NCBI GenBank assembly: GCA_016650215.1
Contig: JAENWF010000051.1
Location: 1-35,320, forward strand
Reading direction: 5' to 3'
Length of the DNA stretch: 35,320 bases
Source: Thermoanaerobaculia bacterium
GTDB lineage: Bacteria; Acidobacteriota; Thermoanaerobaculia; Gp7-AA8
A program made the translations under genes and the position numbers. The notes under the pieces are model-generated. The model was not told the DNA's origin. It searched no databases and was given only the letters and a program-made list of their open reading frames with translations. Shown in pieces: positions 22,514 through 31,933 of this stretch (positions are counted from its first letter, which is position 1; each line of letters begins with the position of its first letter).

Positions 22514-25249
22514 ATGAAAGCAGCTACGGAAATCATCGGCTGGCTCGACGACCGGCTCGGAGTCGACAAACTCCGCGCGATCGCGGCGCACAAGACCGTT
22601 CCAATGCACCGCTACACGGTCTTCTACTACCTCGGCGGGATGACCCTCTTCTTCTTCTTGATCCAGATCTTCACCGGCGTGCTCCTGATGCTCTACTACC
22701 GGCCGGGAGCGGACGAGGCGTTCGAATCCGTCGAGTTCCTGATGACCACCGTGCCGTTCGGATGGCTGATCCGGTCCATGCATTCGTGGTCCGCGAACCT
22801 GATGGTCTTCTTCGCCACGCTTCATCTGATCAGCGTCTTCTTCATGAAGGCGTACCGCGCGCCCCGGGAAGCGACGTGGGTGAGCGGAGTCGTGCTTTTC
22901 CTTCTGACTCTCGGCTTTGGGTTCTCCGGGTACCTGCTGCCGTGGAACCAGCTCGCGTTCTTTGCGACGAAAGTCGGGACGGACGTCGGCGGCGCGGTGC
23001 CTGTCGTCGGCGAGTGGACGGTGCGCTTCCTGCGCGGAGGCGACCGCGTTTCCGGAGCGACGCTCGCGCGGTTCTACGGATGGCATGTCGCACTGCTGCC
23101 CGCGCTGACGATTCTCTTTCTCGCAATCCACGTGCTGCTCGTTCAAACCAAAGGGATGAGCGTGCCCGCCGGGTGCGAAGAGGAAGCGAAGCGGCGCGCG
23201 CCGATGAAGTTCTTTCCCGACTTCGCGCTGCGTGATCTTTCCGGCTGGGTTTTCGCGCTCGGCATGCTCGCGGCACTCGCCGCGCTCTTTCCGTGGGAGC
23301 TCGGCGAGAAAGCGGACCTCTTCGCGCCCGCGTACGAGAACATCCGCCCAGAGTGGCAATTCGTCTTCATGTTTCAAACGCTGAAGCTCGTGCCGGGCGG
23401 CGAGATCTTCGGCGTCGAGTACGAGGCGATTCCGCTGCTGCTCTTCAGCGCGGGCGGTCTCCTGCTGCTGCTCATTCCATTTCTCGATCGCAAGGGGAGC
23501 ATGGCCTGGAACGTCGTGGGCATCGTCGCGCTGACGTTCATCGTCGTGATGACGTGCTGGGGCTATGAGTCACTGGTGCCGCTGTACATCGTCCTTCTCA
23601 CCGCCGTGCTGCTGATGCTGCTCGCGTTGATCACGCGCGGCCCGCGCCGCACGATCCATCACGTCATTCTTCTCTTCGCTCTCCTCGGGGCAGCAAACGG
23701 ATTCGCGGGCCCCGCGACATCGTGCACCGAGTGCCATGCCGGGAATGACCAGACGAAGGCGTTCGCCAATGACGTTCACGCCACGGTCGGTTTGAGCTGC
23801 CACGATTGCCACGGAGGCAATCCAGACCCCGCGCTCGGCGCCGACAGGGATGCGGCCATGAAGGGCGTGATCGTGCCGAAGCGGACGCAGATCCCCGAGT
23901 TCTGCGGGCGCTGCCACTCGTCAGCCGAGTTCATGAAGCGATTCAACCCTGCAGCGCGCGTCGACCAGGTGACCGAATACTGGTCGAGCCGGCACGGGCA
24001 TCAGTTGAAAAAGGGAGAGGATCGCGTGGCGACGTGCGTCGATTGCCACTCCACGCACGGCATCCTCCGCCGCACGCAGCCCGAGTCGCCGGTCCACCCG
24101 ACACGCGTCGCGCAGACGTGCAGCCGCTGTCACTCCAACGCCGCGCTGATGAGCGCGTTCAAGCTTCCGTCCGATCAGTTTTCGCGCTGGCGCGTCAGCG
24201 TTCATGCGAGCGCGATGTTCGACAAGGGCGATCTGACGGCGCCGACATGCAACGACTGCCACGGCAATCACGGCGCTGCGCCTCCAGGAGTCGACCGCGT
24301 CAGCTTCGTCTGCGGGCAATGCCATTTACGCGAGGCCGAGCTCTTCAGGAAGAGCAAGAAGCACGAGCAGTGGACGCTGCACAACGAGATGACCGAAGGC
24401 GCGGCATGCAGCACGTGCCATGAAGGAAAACGGGCGTCGCTGCAACTGTCGCATTTCACCGAGTGCGTCACCTGCCACGAAAACCATGGCGTGGTGCGCC
24501 CGACGGTCGCGATGCTCGGCGTGCTTCCCGAGACGCCGTGCGCGTTCTGTCACGACGGCGTCGGACCGCTTGCGCAGCGGGTCGCAGAGCCGGAGAAGAA
24601 GGCCGAGCGATACCGCCTGTTCCGCGCTGCACTGCTGAAAGAAGCCGCAGGACTCGGACTCGAGGGCGACCGCCGGTTCGATTTCCTGGTCGACCGCGCG
24701 CTCAAGCTTCCGACGCATCTGATGCAGGTGCGGGCGGGTGAGCCGGCGCGGTTGCGTCCCGAGTTCTCGCGCCTCTTCGACAAGTTCCGCATCGGAAAGA
24801 CGCATTACACCTATCGCGACGTGGTTTCCGGGCGCGACGTCTCAGTTCCGGTGCGGCGCTGCGACGATTGTCACGACGCGACGGAAGGGGCGGGACACGT
24901 CAACGCGGTGAACTATCTCAACTCGACGCGCGGGCTCACGAGCATGATCGCGCGCTCGGAGCGGATCCTGCTGGCCGCGCAGCGCGGCGGCGTCGAAGTT
25001 CGGCGTGTGAGATCGGCGCTCGACAGCGCCGTTGACGCGCAGATCGAGCTCGAGACGCTCGTCCACACGTTCTCGGCTGAGCCGGTTGCGGCGAAGCAGA
25101 AAGAGGGCCTGCAGCACGCGCAGACGGCGCTCGTCGCGGGACAGAGCGCTCTCGACGAGCTCTCGTATCGCCGCCGCGGCCTCTTCGTCGCTCTCGGCAT
25201 CATCCTGCTCGCGCTCGTGGCGCTCGCAGTGAAGATTCACACGCTGTAG
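22514..25249 (+). CDS. Cytochrome b fused to an 11-heme cytochrome c
   Basis: 911 residues. Residues 1-375: full cytochrome b with eight or so membrane helices; heme b ligands His90/His104 and His191/His206. The 14-residue spacing of the second pair is b6f-like, and PEWQ (279-282) stands where PEWY lies in the Qo site. A further membrane helix (383-398) leads into a periplasmic part with 11 CxxCH motifs between ~404 and ~800: CTECH, CHDCH, CGRCH, CVDCH, CSRCH, CNDCH, CGQCH, CSTCH, CVTCH, CAFCH and CDDCH. A helical stretch and a last membrane anchor ([20 protein letters not shown]) end the chain. With the Rieske gene just upstream this is a quinol-oxidising complex whose c1/f role is taken by a multiheme wire. 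Confidence 0.93.
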   Translation: MKAATEIIGWLDDRLGVDKLRAIAAHKTVPMHRYTVFYYLGGMTLFFFLIQIFTGVLLMLYYRPGADEAFESVEFLMTTVPFGWLIRSMHSWSANLMVFFATLHLISVFFMKAYRAPREATWVSGVVLFLLTLGFGFSGYLLPWNQLAFFATKVGTDVGGAVPVVGEWTVRFLRGGDRVSGATLARFYGWHVALLPALTILFLAIHVLLVQTKGMSVPAGCEEEAKRRAPMKFFPDFALRDLSGWVFALGMLAALAALFPWELGEKADLFAPAYENIRPEWQFVFMFQTLKLVPGGEIFGVEYEAIPLLLFSAGGLLLLLIPFLDRKGSMAWNVVGIVALTFIVVMTCWGYESLVPLYIVLLTAVLLMLLALITRGPRRTIHHVILLFALLGAANGFAGPATSCTECHAGNDQTKAFANDVHATVGLSCHDCHGGNPDPALGADRDAAMKGVIVPKRTQIPEFCGRCHSSAEFMKRFNPAARVDQVTEYWSSRHGHQLKKGEDRVATCVDCHSTHGILRRTQPESPVHPTRVAQTCSRCHSNAALMSAFKLPSDQFSRWRVSVHASAMFDKGDLTAPTCNDCHGNHGAAPPGVDRVSFVCGQCHLREAELFRKSKKHEQWTLHNEMTEGAACSTCHEGKRASLQLSHFTECVTCHENHGVVRPTVAMLGVLPETPCAFCHDGVGPLAQRVAEPEKKAERYRLFRAALLKEAAGLGLEGDRRFDFLVDRALKLPTHLMQVRAGEPARLRPEFSRLFDKFRIGKTHYTYRDVVSGRDVSVPVRRCDDCHDATEGAGHVNAVNYLNSTRGLTSMIARSERILLAAQRGGVEVRRVRSALDSAVDAQIELETLVHTFSAEPVAAKQKEGLQHAQTALVAGQSALDELSYRRRGLFVALGIILLALVALAVKIHTL

Positions 25250-25262
25250 CGCGGGCTCCGCG

Positions 25263-27446
25263 TCATCGCCTCGCCGCGCGGATTCGCGACGCGGCGTCGA
25301 TCGACCGTCCCACGATCCGGGCCACGCCGAGGTAGGGGACGTCGAGGATCGGCTTCTCGTACACAACAAGAGTGGATCGTCCCGGTCGCGCGAGGACGAA
25401 CGGCACGGTACGGCGCGTGTCGCTGATCTGGAGCACCACCGTTGAAGTGACCTTCAGCTCGCGGCTGATCCGCTTCAATATCCCCGCTCCGTTCCAGGAG
25501 TAGTTCCCGCCGACGGTGATGTACTCCTCGCCGTTCCACGCGAGCGAATCCATCCAGGCGGAAGCGTCGTAACTGAACGCTCTGGGGCCCACCAGCAAGC
25601 CATCCGCGCGAACGCGCTCGATTCCAACCACAGTCGGCACTTCGATGAGCACGAGATAACCGCCTGCGAAGATCGCGTACTCCGAACCGTTCCAGACGAC
25701 CAGCACGGTTACGGCCACCCTGTCGACCAGCCGACGCGGTCCAGCGATTAGCGACCCTTCGCGCGAGATGACAGCGTACTCGGCACTGATTGCCGGTATG
25801 CAGGTGGCGCACACAGGTTCACTCAAGCTCCATGTGACCACTGCCCCCGAACCATCGGTGGCCGCGTTGCTCATGCGAGGCGTCGGCCCGGTCGCTGCCA
25901 CCATGATCGGCGTCGTGTCGAGAACCTTTCCCTCGCGATTCACTCGCTTCAGCAGGACGGCATCAGCGGTCGTGTAGAAAACGAAGTGAAGCTCGCCCAC
26001 GGGAACCGCCGCGATCGATGTTGCCTCCTCCGCGATCACGATCGGACTCGCGTCGATCGGCTCACCGGTCGACCTCAACCGCTTTGCGCGAAGCTGTCCC
26101 TCTTCGAGCCAGAGAATCATCGGCGCGTCGCCGCCGCTCAGGCGCGCGAACGACTGATTCGCAGAGTGCTCTTCGATCCGGTACCGCCTCGGCGTCGATG
26201 TCGAGACGACGAAGAGGGTGCCGGTACCTTCAGTTCCGACCGGCTCGATCCAGGAGACGAGCGTACTCGCGCCTGACACCGCGGCTTGCGGCTCGTGCTG
26301 CGAGGGCGTGCTCGAGCTGACGAGCGACGGGCGTCCAAACGCGAGAGGTCGCGCAAGAACCTGCGCGCCGCCCGGCAACATCTGCTGATCCGCGTACGCA
26401 AGCCACGCGATCATCTGCGACGGTCCCCCTGCGACCTCGATCCCGAAGTTCTCTGGAGCGGCCGCTTCGCGCACCGGCGTGCTCGCCGAGCCATCCGGGC
26501 TCAGGCGAAGCGAGAAGATGCCTCCGTTCGGATCCGGGCCGGCGCCTCTCAGACTGTACGTGATGACGACACCGGACGGCGCCTTCGCCACCGCGGGATG
26601 CATCACATTCAACGGCGCGGTGACGAGCGCGCGCGTCGAGCCGAGTGGCAACCCGTCGATCGCGACCGATCGCGCGTTGAGAACGTTCTGCGCGTTCCAC
26701 ACGACGACGAACTCGGATCCCGACCACGCGATGTCGATCGAGGACGCCGAAGCAGCCGCACCGACCTCCCGTTCCGGGCCCGGCGAGTCCGCCGGCAGCA
26801 CTCGCCCATTGATGCGGTTCCCTGCAGACCAGGCGGCGAGGAAGGTATCGTTCGCTCCTTCCACCGCCGGGAGGCTGCCGAATCCGATCGGAAGGGGCGA
26901 CCCGATCGGAGTCGCATCGGCTGCGAGCCGCTGAGCAAGGATTGCCTGCTGGCCGGCTCCGGGCGGCGATTGATACACCAGCATGAAGGCCCGTCCGTTC
27001 CACGCAAGCGCAGGTGCGGAGCCCTGGATATCCAGACTCGTTGCCGACACGACTCCTTCACCGCTCACCCGCGAGATGCTGATGCTGGCGGGAAAACCGC
27101 CGTGGTCACACGCGACCAGGTAGTCCCGGCCGTCGGAGGCGACCGTGGGCGTTATGACAACTCCGCGGCCAGGATTGCGCCACAACACCAAACCAAGCGG
27201 ATCGAGCACGGTGGCTGCCGCACTGAGTCTCGCCGCGCGCACCGTCGTGTTTCGCTCGCGGCCATCCGTCCAGACCACGAGGTACCCGTTGTCGCTCGAA
27301 GCGATGCGCGGTGACTCGCGCTCGAACGGCGCTGCCCCAGTTGTCGGTTCCGCGATCAGGAACTCGGGACCGATCGATGTCACGCCGAAGGTGCTCGTGG
27401 CGACGGCAAGAAGACAAACGAGAACTGCCCAGGTTGGGGGTCTCAT
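25263..27446 (-). CDS. Large secreted repeat protein (beta-propeller-like)
   Basis: 727 residues. Signal peptide 1-22 (WAVLVCLLAVATSTFG). The mature chain is built of ~45-60-residue units with the strand pattern xIASSDNGYLVVWTDGR, LAWNGRAFMLVYQ, IAWSGSEFVVVWN, VVWNGSEYAIFAGG and LAWNGEEYITVGG, which I read as degenerate propeller blades. No enzyme motif is visible. A Cys pair VCATC (~577-581) lies in one loop. Function unknown; extracellular or cell-surface binding is the usual guess for such proteins. It converges on the cytochrome b gene with a 13-nt gap. ATG at 27446; no SD site. Confidence 0.78.
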   Translation of the reverse strand: MRPPTWAVLVCLLAVATSTFGVTSIGPEFLIAEPTTGAAPFERESPRIASSDNGYLVVWTDGRERNTTVRAARLSAAATVLDPLGLVLWRNPGRGVVITPTVASDGRDYLVACDHGGFPASISISRVSGEGVVSATSLDIQGSAPALAWNGRAFMLVYQSPPGAGQQAILAQRLAADATPIGSPLPIGFGSLPAVEGANDTFLAAWSAGNRINGRVLPADSPGPEREVGAAASASSIDIAWSGSEFVVVWNAQNVLNARSVAIDGLPLGSTRALVTAPLNVMHPAVAKAPSGVVITYSLRGAGPDPNGGIFSLRLSPDGSASTPVREAAAPENFGIEVAGGPSQMIAWLAYADQQMLPGGAQVLARPLAFGRPSLVSSSTPSQHEPQAAVSGASTLVSWIEPVGTEGTGTLFVVSTSTPRRYRIEEHSANQSFARLSGGDAPMILWLEEGQLRAKRLRSTGEPIDASPIVIAEEATSIAAVPVGELHFVFYTTADAVLLKRVNREGKVLDTTPIMVAATGPTPRMSNAATDGSGAVVTWSLSEPVCATCIPAISAEYAVISREGSLIAGPRRLVDRVAVTVLVVWNGSEYAIFAGGYLVLIEVPTVVGIERVRADGLLVGPRAFSYDASAWMDSLAWNGEEYITVGGNYSWNGAGILKRISRELKVTSTVVLQISDTRRTVPFVLARPGRSTLVVYEKPILDVPYLGVARIVGRSIDAASRIRAARR

Positions 27447-27519
27447 GAGATATCTGGAGTGAAGGAACTTGCACTGCTCGGACGTTCTTCCCGCGCGGCG
27501 AGCTCAACGGACGCGGTGC

Positions 27520-27525
27520 TATACT
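27520..27525 (+). promoter_or_regulatory. -10 box (TATACT) of the ClpX-like gene
   Basis: TATACT 16 nt before the ATG at 27542, predicting a ~9-nt leader. No good -35. Confidence 0.5.
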
Positions 27526-27541
27526 CAAACGCGGCGCCTCG

Positions 27542-28579
27542 ATGAAAGAAAAGCGCGAGATCTACCGGTTTCTCCACGTCACCCCGCGCCGCATCTTCGA
27601 ACAACTCGATCAGTACGTCATCGGCCAGCGCCACGCGAAAGAAGTCCTTGCGATCGCCGCGTACAACCACCTCAAACGCATTGAGTACCTCAAGTTCGGC
27701 GGCGAAGTCTCGATCCACAAGTCGAACATCCTGATGATGGGGCCGACCGGCTCCGGCAAGACCTACCTCGCGCGGACGCTGGCGAAGATTCTCGATGTCC
27801 CGTTCGCGTACAACGACGCGACCGCATTCACTGAAGCGGGGTATTACGGCGAGGATGTCGAGGTCGCGATCGGACGTCTCCTCTACGCGACGAACCAGAA
27901 CGTCAGCTCCGCGGAGAACGGGATCGTCTTCATCGACGAGATCGACAAGATCGCGCGGCGGTCCGGCGGGGCGCGGACCGGCGCCGGCGCGCGCGACATC
28001 GGCGGCGAAGGGGTGCAGCAGGCCCTGCTCAAGATTCTCGAAGGCGAGAAGATCTTCGTGCCGCTCAACGTCACCGCGCACTGGAACAAGTACGACTATG
28101 TCGAGATCGACATCTCGAACATCCTCTTCATCTGCGCCGGAGCGTTCTCCGACCTGGAAGAGTCGAGCGACGGCAAGCCGATCGGATTCTTCAACGGGCC
28201 CGGCTCCGCTACGCATGAGGCGACCACTGACGATCTGACGAAGTACGGCTTTCTCCCCGAGCTTCTCGGCCGCGTTCCGGTCCGGGTCAAATTAGACGCA
28301 CTCACCGCGAGCGATCTCGTGACGATTCTCACGCAGCCGCGTGAGGCGATGATCCCCGAGTACCAGCGGCTCTGCGCGCTCGATCAGATTCAGCTCGAAT
28401 TCACGGAGGGCGGTCTGTTCGAGATCGCGACGGCGGCGCTGCGCCAGAAGCTCGGCGCGCGCGGCCTCCGCGCAATCATCGAGAAGGTGCTGCACCCGAT
28501 CCTTTTCGTTGCCCCGGAGCGCGCCGGCGAGCGGATCACGATCGAAGCGGATCATGTGCGGCGCACGCTCGATTCGTGA
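27542..28579 (+). CDS. ClpX-like AAA+ unfoldase without the zinc-binding domain
   Basis: 345 residues against ~420 for ClpX. Starts directly with the AAA+ part (TPRRIFEQLDQYVIGQRHAKEVLAIAAYNH), so the N-terminal four-Cys zinc domain that dimerises and binds adaptors is absent. Walker A GPTGSGKT (67-74), Walker B FIDEIDK (130-136), pore loop GYYG (100-103; GYVG in ClpX), the ClpP-docking IGF loop (Ile214-Phe216) and sensor 2 GARGLR (305-310) are present. It should hexamerise, unfold substrates and dock ClpP. The Y in the pore loop and missing zinc domain suggest a specialised paralogue; a normal clpX is expected elsewhere. HslU is excluded by the missing I domain. Followed by nadK after 21 nt. 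Confidence 0.88.
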   Translation: MKEKREIYRFLHVTPRRIFEQLDQYVIGQRHAKEVLAIAAYNHLKRIEYLKFGGEVSIHKSNILMMGPTGSGKTYLARTLAKILDVPFAYNDATAFTEAGYYGEDVEVAIGRLLYATNQNVSSAENGIVFIDEIDKIARRSGGARTGAGARDIGGEGVQQALLKILEGEKIFVPLNVTAHWNKYDYVEIDISNILFICAGAFSDLEESSDGKPIGFFNGPGSATHEATTDDLTKYGFLPELLGRVPVRVKLDALTASDLVTILTQPREAMIPEYQRLCALDQIQLEFTEGGLFEIATAALRQKLGARGLRAIIEKVLHPILFVAPERAGERITIEADHVRRTLDS

Positions 28580-28584
28580 CCCGC

Positions 28585-28590
28585 TATACT
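28585..28590 (+). promoter_or_regulatory. -10 box (TATACT) before the NAD kinase gene
   Basis: TATACT 10 nt before the ATG at 28601; no SD site between. Suggests an own, nearly leaderless transcript in addition to read-through from the ClpX-like gene. Confidence 0.5.
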
Positions 28591-28600
28591 CTCGCTTCGC

Positions 28601-29461
28601 ATGCGCACGATCGGGATCGCGGCGAAGACCTCGTCGCCGGAAGCTCTCGAGTACGCGGTCACCGTTGCGGCTGACCTCCGCCGTCGCGGATTCACAGTCA
28701 CGTTCGACGACGTCACCGGCGCGGCCATCAACGATGACGCTTCAACGACTTCCCGCAGCGCCCTCGGCGGAGAGACCGATCTCCTCATCACCTTCGGCGG
28801 CGATGGCACCCTCCTCTCCGTCGCGCGGCACGCTCCCGATCACGTCCCCATCCTCGGCGTGAACATGGGAACCCTCGGGTTTCTCACCGAGATCCGCGTC
28901 GAAGAGTTCCCAGCACTGCTCGACCGCGTGCTCGTCGGCGATTATCACGTCGAGCCGCGCGTGACGTTCAACGCGTTCGTGAAAGGTCCCGGGCGCGACG
29001 ACAAACATTACCGCGTCCTCAATGACGTCGTGATCAACAAAGGCGCGCTCGCACGGATCGTGTCGATGCGCGTCAGCGTCGCGGGACTCTTCGTCTCGAC
29101 CTTCCGCGGCGATGGCCTCGTGATCTGCACGCCCACGGGATCGACCGCCTACAATCTCTCGGCAGGCGGCCCGATCGTCTATCCGACGATGAACGCGGTC
29201 GTCATCACGCCCATCTGCCCGCACATGCTCACCAACCGCCCGCTCGTCCTCCCCGACGAGCTCGACATCGAGATTGGCATCGTGACTCCCGGCGAAGGAC
29301 ACGAGATCTTTCTCACGCTCGATGGCCAGGAAGGAATGTCGCTGACCGAGAAGGACACGGTCTGCGTCCGTAGAGCCGCCGAAAGCGTGCTCCTGATTCA
29401 GTCACCGGAGAAGAATTACTTCGACATTCTTCGTACGAAGCTGAAGTGGGGGGAGGGGTAA
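28601..29461 (+). CDS. nadK: NAD kinase
   Basis: 286 residues, cytosolic. Phosphorylates NAD to NADP. Signatures: FGGDGTLL (65-72; GGDG with the essential Asp), NMGTLGFL (88-95), the NDVVINKG block, and GDGLVICTPTGSTAYNLSAGGPIV containing the NAD-binding TPTGSTAY. Length is normal. Ends in a terminator (29472-29516). Confidence 0.96.
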   Translation: MRTIGIAAKTSSPEALEYAVTVAADLRRRGFTVTFDDVTGAAINDDASTTSRSALGGETDLLITFGGDGTLLSVARHAPDHVPILGVNMGTLGFLTEIRVEEFPALLDRVLVGDYHVEPRVTFNAFVKGPGRDDKHYRVLNDVVINKGALARIVSMRVSVAGLFVSTFRGDGLVICTPTGSTAYNLSAGGPIVYPTMNAVVITPICPHMLTNRPLVLPDELDIEIGIVTPGEGHEIFLTLDGQEGMSLTEKDTVCVRRAAESVLLIQSPEKNYFDILRTKLKWGEG

Positions 29462-29471
29462 TCTGAGTGCT

Positions 29472-29516
29472 GAGTGCTGAGTGAAACCGCCCGGCTCAGG
29501 ACTCAGCACTCGTTTT
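29472..29516 (+). terminator. Terminator after nadK, built from a short repeat
   Basis: gagtgctgagt (29472-29482) and actcagcactc (29501-29511), 18-nt loop, then gtttt. The left side is preceded by a second gagtgct copy, a 7-bp slippage-type repeat. It overlaps the stop of the convergent lytic transglycosylase gene by two bases. Confidence 0.7.
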
Positions 29517-30171
29517 ACCGAAGCGACTGTTCGTAGTTCGCGCGGATCGACGCGACGTAGTTGCGCGTCTCTCGGTATGGGGGCACGCCGTTGTATTTGC
29601 GGACGGCACCCGGGCCGGCGTTGTAGGCCGCGAGGGTGAGATCGAGATCGCCGTTGAAGGTGTCGAGGAGGGTACGGAGGTAGCGCGTACCCCCATGGAT
29701 GTTCTGCCGTGCGTCGAATACATCGGTCACACCGAGGAACTTTGCGGTCGCCGGCATGAGCTGCATCAGACCACTCGCGCCGACCGGGGAGATTGCGTTG
29801 GGGTTGTAGGCAGACTCGCGGCGCGTGACTGCTGCGACAAGCCGCGGGTCGACGCCATGCTTTGCGGAGGCTTCGGCGATGATCGCTGCGAGGTATGGCG
29901 GCACCGGAGAGTTGAGCTTTGCGGTCGAGTTGAACACCGATCCGAAAGGCCGCGTCACCATCTGGCGTGTCGCGCGCAGATTCACGAGCGACTCACGAAT
30001 GTCGCCGAAGAAACGAAACGCCGTGATCCGCTTCGTGTCGTTCTTGATCACGATCTTGCCCGGCTGGCGATTGAGCTTCACCTTGACGTCCGAAGCTGTG
30101 AACTTCCGATCATCGGCGTGGAGCAGCCCGCTGCCTAAAAAGACGACCGCGGCGATCAATGTTATTCGCAT
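29515..30171 (-). CDS. Soluble lytic transglycosylase (SLT family)
   Basis: 218 residues. Signal peptide 1-19 (LIAAVVFLGSGLLHA). SLT/lysozyme-like domain ~92-215: catalytic Glu119 in RRESAYNPNAIS, then GASGLMQLMPATA, GGTRYLRTLLDTFNGD and LTLAAYNAGPGAV, all standard. Cleaves the MurNAc-GlcNAc bond of peptidoglycan with formation of 1,6-anhydroMurNAc. Residues 20-90 are a non-catalytic beta-rich N-terminal part. Diverges from the amidohydrolase gene with 55 bp between starts. Confidence 0.93.
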   Translation of the reverse strand: MRITLIAAVVFLGSGLLHADDRKFTASDVKVKLNRQPGKIVIKNDTKRITAFRFFGDIRESLVNLRATRQMVTRPFGSVFNSTAKLNSPVPPYLAAIIAEASAKHGVDPRLVAAVTRRESAYNPNAISPVGASGLMQLMPATAKFLGVTDVFDARQNIHGGTRYLRTLLDTFNGDLDLTLAAYNAGPGAVRKYNGVPPYRETRNYVASIRANYEQSLR

Positions 30172-30226
30172 GTACCGGCTCGGAACGGGGCCTCAGGAGA
30201 CGCTATTCCGCGCGATACGATGGGTC

Positions 30227-31852
30227 ATGCGCTTTCTGAGAATTGTGGTCGCGATATCGTTGCTGCCGCTGTTTTCATGCAGCAGTACTGGAATGTCTGA
30301 CGGACTCATCTATACGGCGGAGACGATCGCTTCGGGCGCACAACAGTCGCCGCAGCGCGGGCTCGCGCTGCTGGTCTCGAACGGCGAAATCCGCGCGATC
30401 GGCACTCGCGACGAAATCGTCCGAAAGTATCCGCACGCCCGGGTCATCGACGCGGGAACGGCGACGATCCTTCCCGGGCTGGTCGATGCGCATGCGCATC
30501 TCTACGGTCTCGGGCTCGCGCTCGAGACGGTCAACCTCGTCGATACGAAGTCCCTCGACGAGGTGATTGCACGCGTTCGCGAACGCGCTCGGACCGCCGC
30601 GCCTGGTGAATGGATCCTTGGACGCGGCTGGGATCAGAACGACTGGACAGTGAAGGAGTTTCCGACCGTTGAGTCACTCGATGCAGCGATTCCCGATCAT
30701 CCGGTCTGGTTGCGCAGAATTGATGGTCACGCAGCGATCGCGAACAGCGCGGCGCTCCGAGTTGCCGGCATTACGAATGAAACACGCGATCCTGATGGCG
30801 GCCGCGTTCTGCGCGGTGCCTCCGGTGCCGCAACGGGCGTCTTCGTCGATACGGCGATGAATCTCGTGGAGCGCGTCCTCCCTGAAGTCACGTTCGAGCA
30901 GCGGAAGCGCCGCGTGGCCGCGGCAGCGACAACAATCGCCGGCAACGGGCTCACCGCGATTCACGACGCCGGCGCTGACGACGACACGATTCGCGCGGTG
31001 CGCGAGCTGATCGCGGAGAAACGCTTCCCGATCCGGGTCTATCTGATGCTCGGCGATGACGACGCACTGCTCCGTTCATGGTTCGCGCGGGGTCCCCTCG
31101 CCGATCCCAGCGGACGGCTCACCATTTGCTCCGTGAAGCTGTACGCGGACGGTGCCCTCGGCAGTCGCGGCGCTGCGCTGCTCGAGCCCTACAGCGACGA
31201 TCCGTCGAACTCCGGACTCATGATCGCAACGCCTGCGCACATGGAAGATGTCGCTCGCCGCGCGCGAGCTGCCGGGTTTCAGGTGAACGCGCATGCGATC
31301 GGCGATCGCGGCGTCCGAAACGTTCTTGATGCATACGAGCGCGCGGGCGTGATCGCGTCGGACCGTTTCCGCATCGAGCATCTGCAGGTAATCGCCCCCT
31401 CCGACCTGCCGCGCCTCGCGCGGGCCGGCGTGATCGCGTCGATGCAGCCCACGCACGCGACGTCTGATTCACCGTGGGCCGCGGCGCGGCTCGGGCCTCA
31501 ACGTGTGAGAGGTGCCTACGCGTGGAGAAGCGTGCTTCGATCCGGTGCGCGTCTCGCACTCGGCTCCGATTTTCCAGTCGAGGAAGTGAATCCGTGGCTC
31601 GGCATCGACGCCGCGGTCACGCGCGGGGGGTGGTATCCGGAGGAGCGCCTGACGCTTGCGGAAGCGATCCGCGGTTTCACCGCCGACGCCGCGTTCGCGG
31701 CCTTCGACGAAGCGCACAGCGGCACGATTGAAGTGGGAAAGCGCGCCGACCTTACGATCGTCGAAGGGGATGTCTACGCCGGGCGCGATCTCGCGAGAAC
31801 GAGAGTGCTGCAGACCGTCATCGACGGCGAAGTTGTGTACTCCGCGAAGTAG
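30227..31852 (+). CDS. Lipoprotein metal-dependent amidohydrolase (YtcJ-like, amidohydrolase 3)
   Basis: 541 residues. Signal peptide with lipobox-like LFSC, Cys18. TIM-barrel amidohydrolase: HxH metal motif VDAHAH (His89, His91), KLYADGALGSRGAALLEPYSD, VNAHAIGDRG, FRIEHLQ and GSDFPVE in the order of the YtcJ/amidohydrolase-3 family, with the small beta domain on both ends (SNGEIRAIG, GKRADLTIVEGD, VIDGEVVY). Substrates of the family are mostly unknown amides. The ATG at 30227 is used because it begins the signal peptide; a much longer frame from 29825 is antisense to the transglycosylase gene. TACGAT lies 5 nt before the ATG and there is no SD site. Confidence 0.9.
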   Translation: MRFLRIVVAISLLPLFSCSSTGMSDGLIYTAETIASGAQQSPQRGLALLVSNGEIRAIGTRDEIVRKYPHARVIDAGTATILPGLVDAHAHLYGLGLALETVNLVDTKSLDEVIARVRERARTAAPGEWILGRGWDQNDWTVKEFPTVESLDAAIPDHPVWLRRIDGHAAIANSAALRVAGITNETRDPDGGRVLRGASGAATGVFVDTAMNLVERVLPEVTFEQRKRRVAAAATTIAGNGLTAIHDAGADDDTIRAVRELIAEKRFPIRVYLMLGDDDALLRSWFARGPLADPSGRLTICSVKLYADGALGSRGAALLEPYSDDPSNSGLMIATPAHMEDVARRARAAGFQVNAHAIGDRGVRNVLDAYERAGVIASDRFRIEHLQVIAPSDLPRLARAGVIASMQPTHATSDSPWAAARLGPQRVRGAYAWRSVLRSGARLALGSDFPVEEVNPWLGIDAAVTRGGWYPEERLTLAEAIRGFTADAAFAAFDEAHSGTIEVGKRADLTIVEGDVYAGRDLARTRVLQTVIDGEVVYSAK

Positions 31853-31879
31853 GGGAGAGACCAAGAGCACTGGTGCCAC

Positions 31880-31928
31880 GAGCCATGCATGACGTGGCGC
31901 CGGCTTCAGCCGGCGGCTTTTCGTCCCC
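31880..31928. repeat. Dispersed extragenic palindromic repeat, copy 2 (with terminator-like hairpin)
   Basis: Matches 18217-18267. The core cgccggct/agccggcg (31898-31905, 31908-31915) followed by GCTTTT can end the amidohydrolase transcript. It lies between the convergent amidohydrolase and PfkB genes. Confidence 0.75.
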
Positions 31929-31933
31929 AAGGC

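Noticed and set aside
27542-28579. HslU
   Set aside because: No HslU I domain; GYYGEDVE, the IGF loop and the N-terminal IGQ region fit ClpX.
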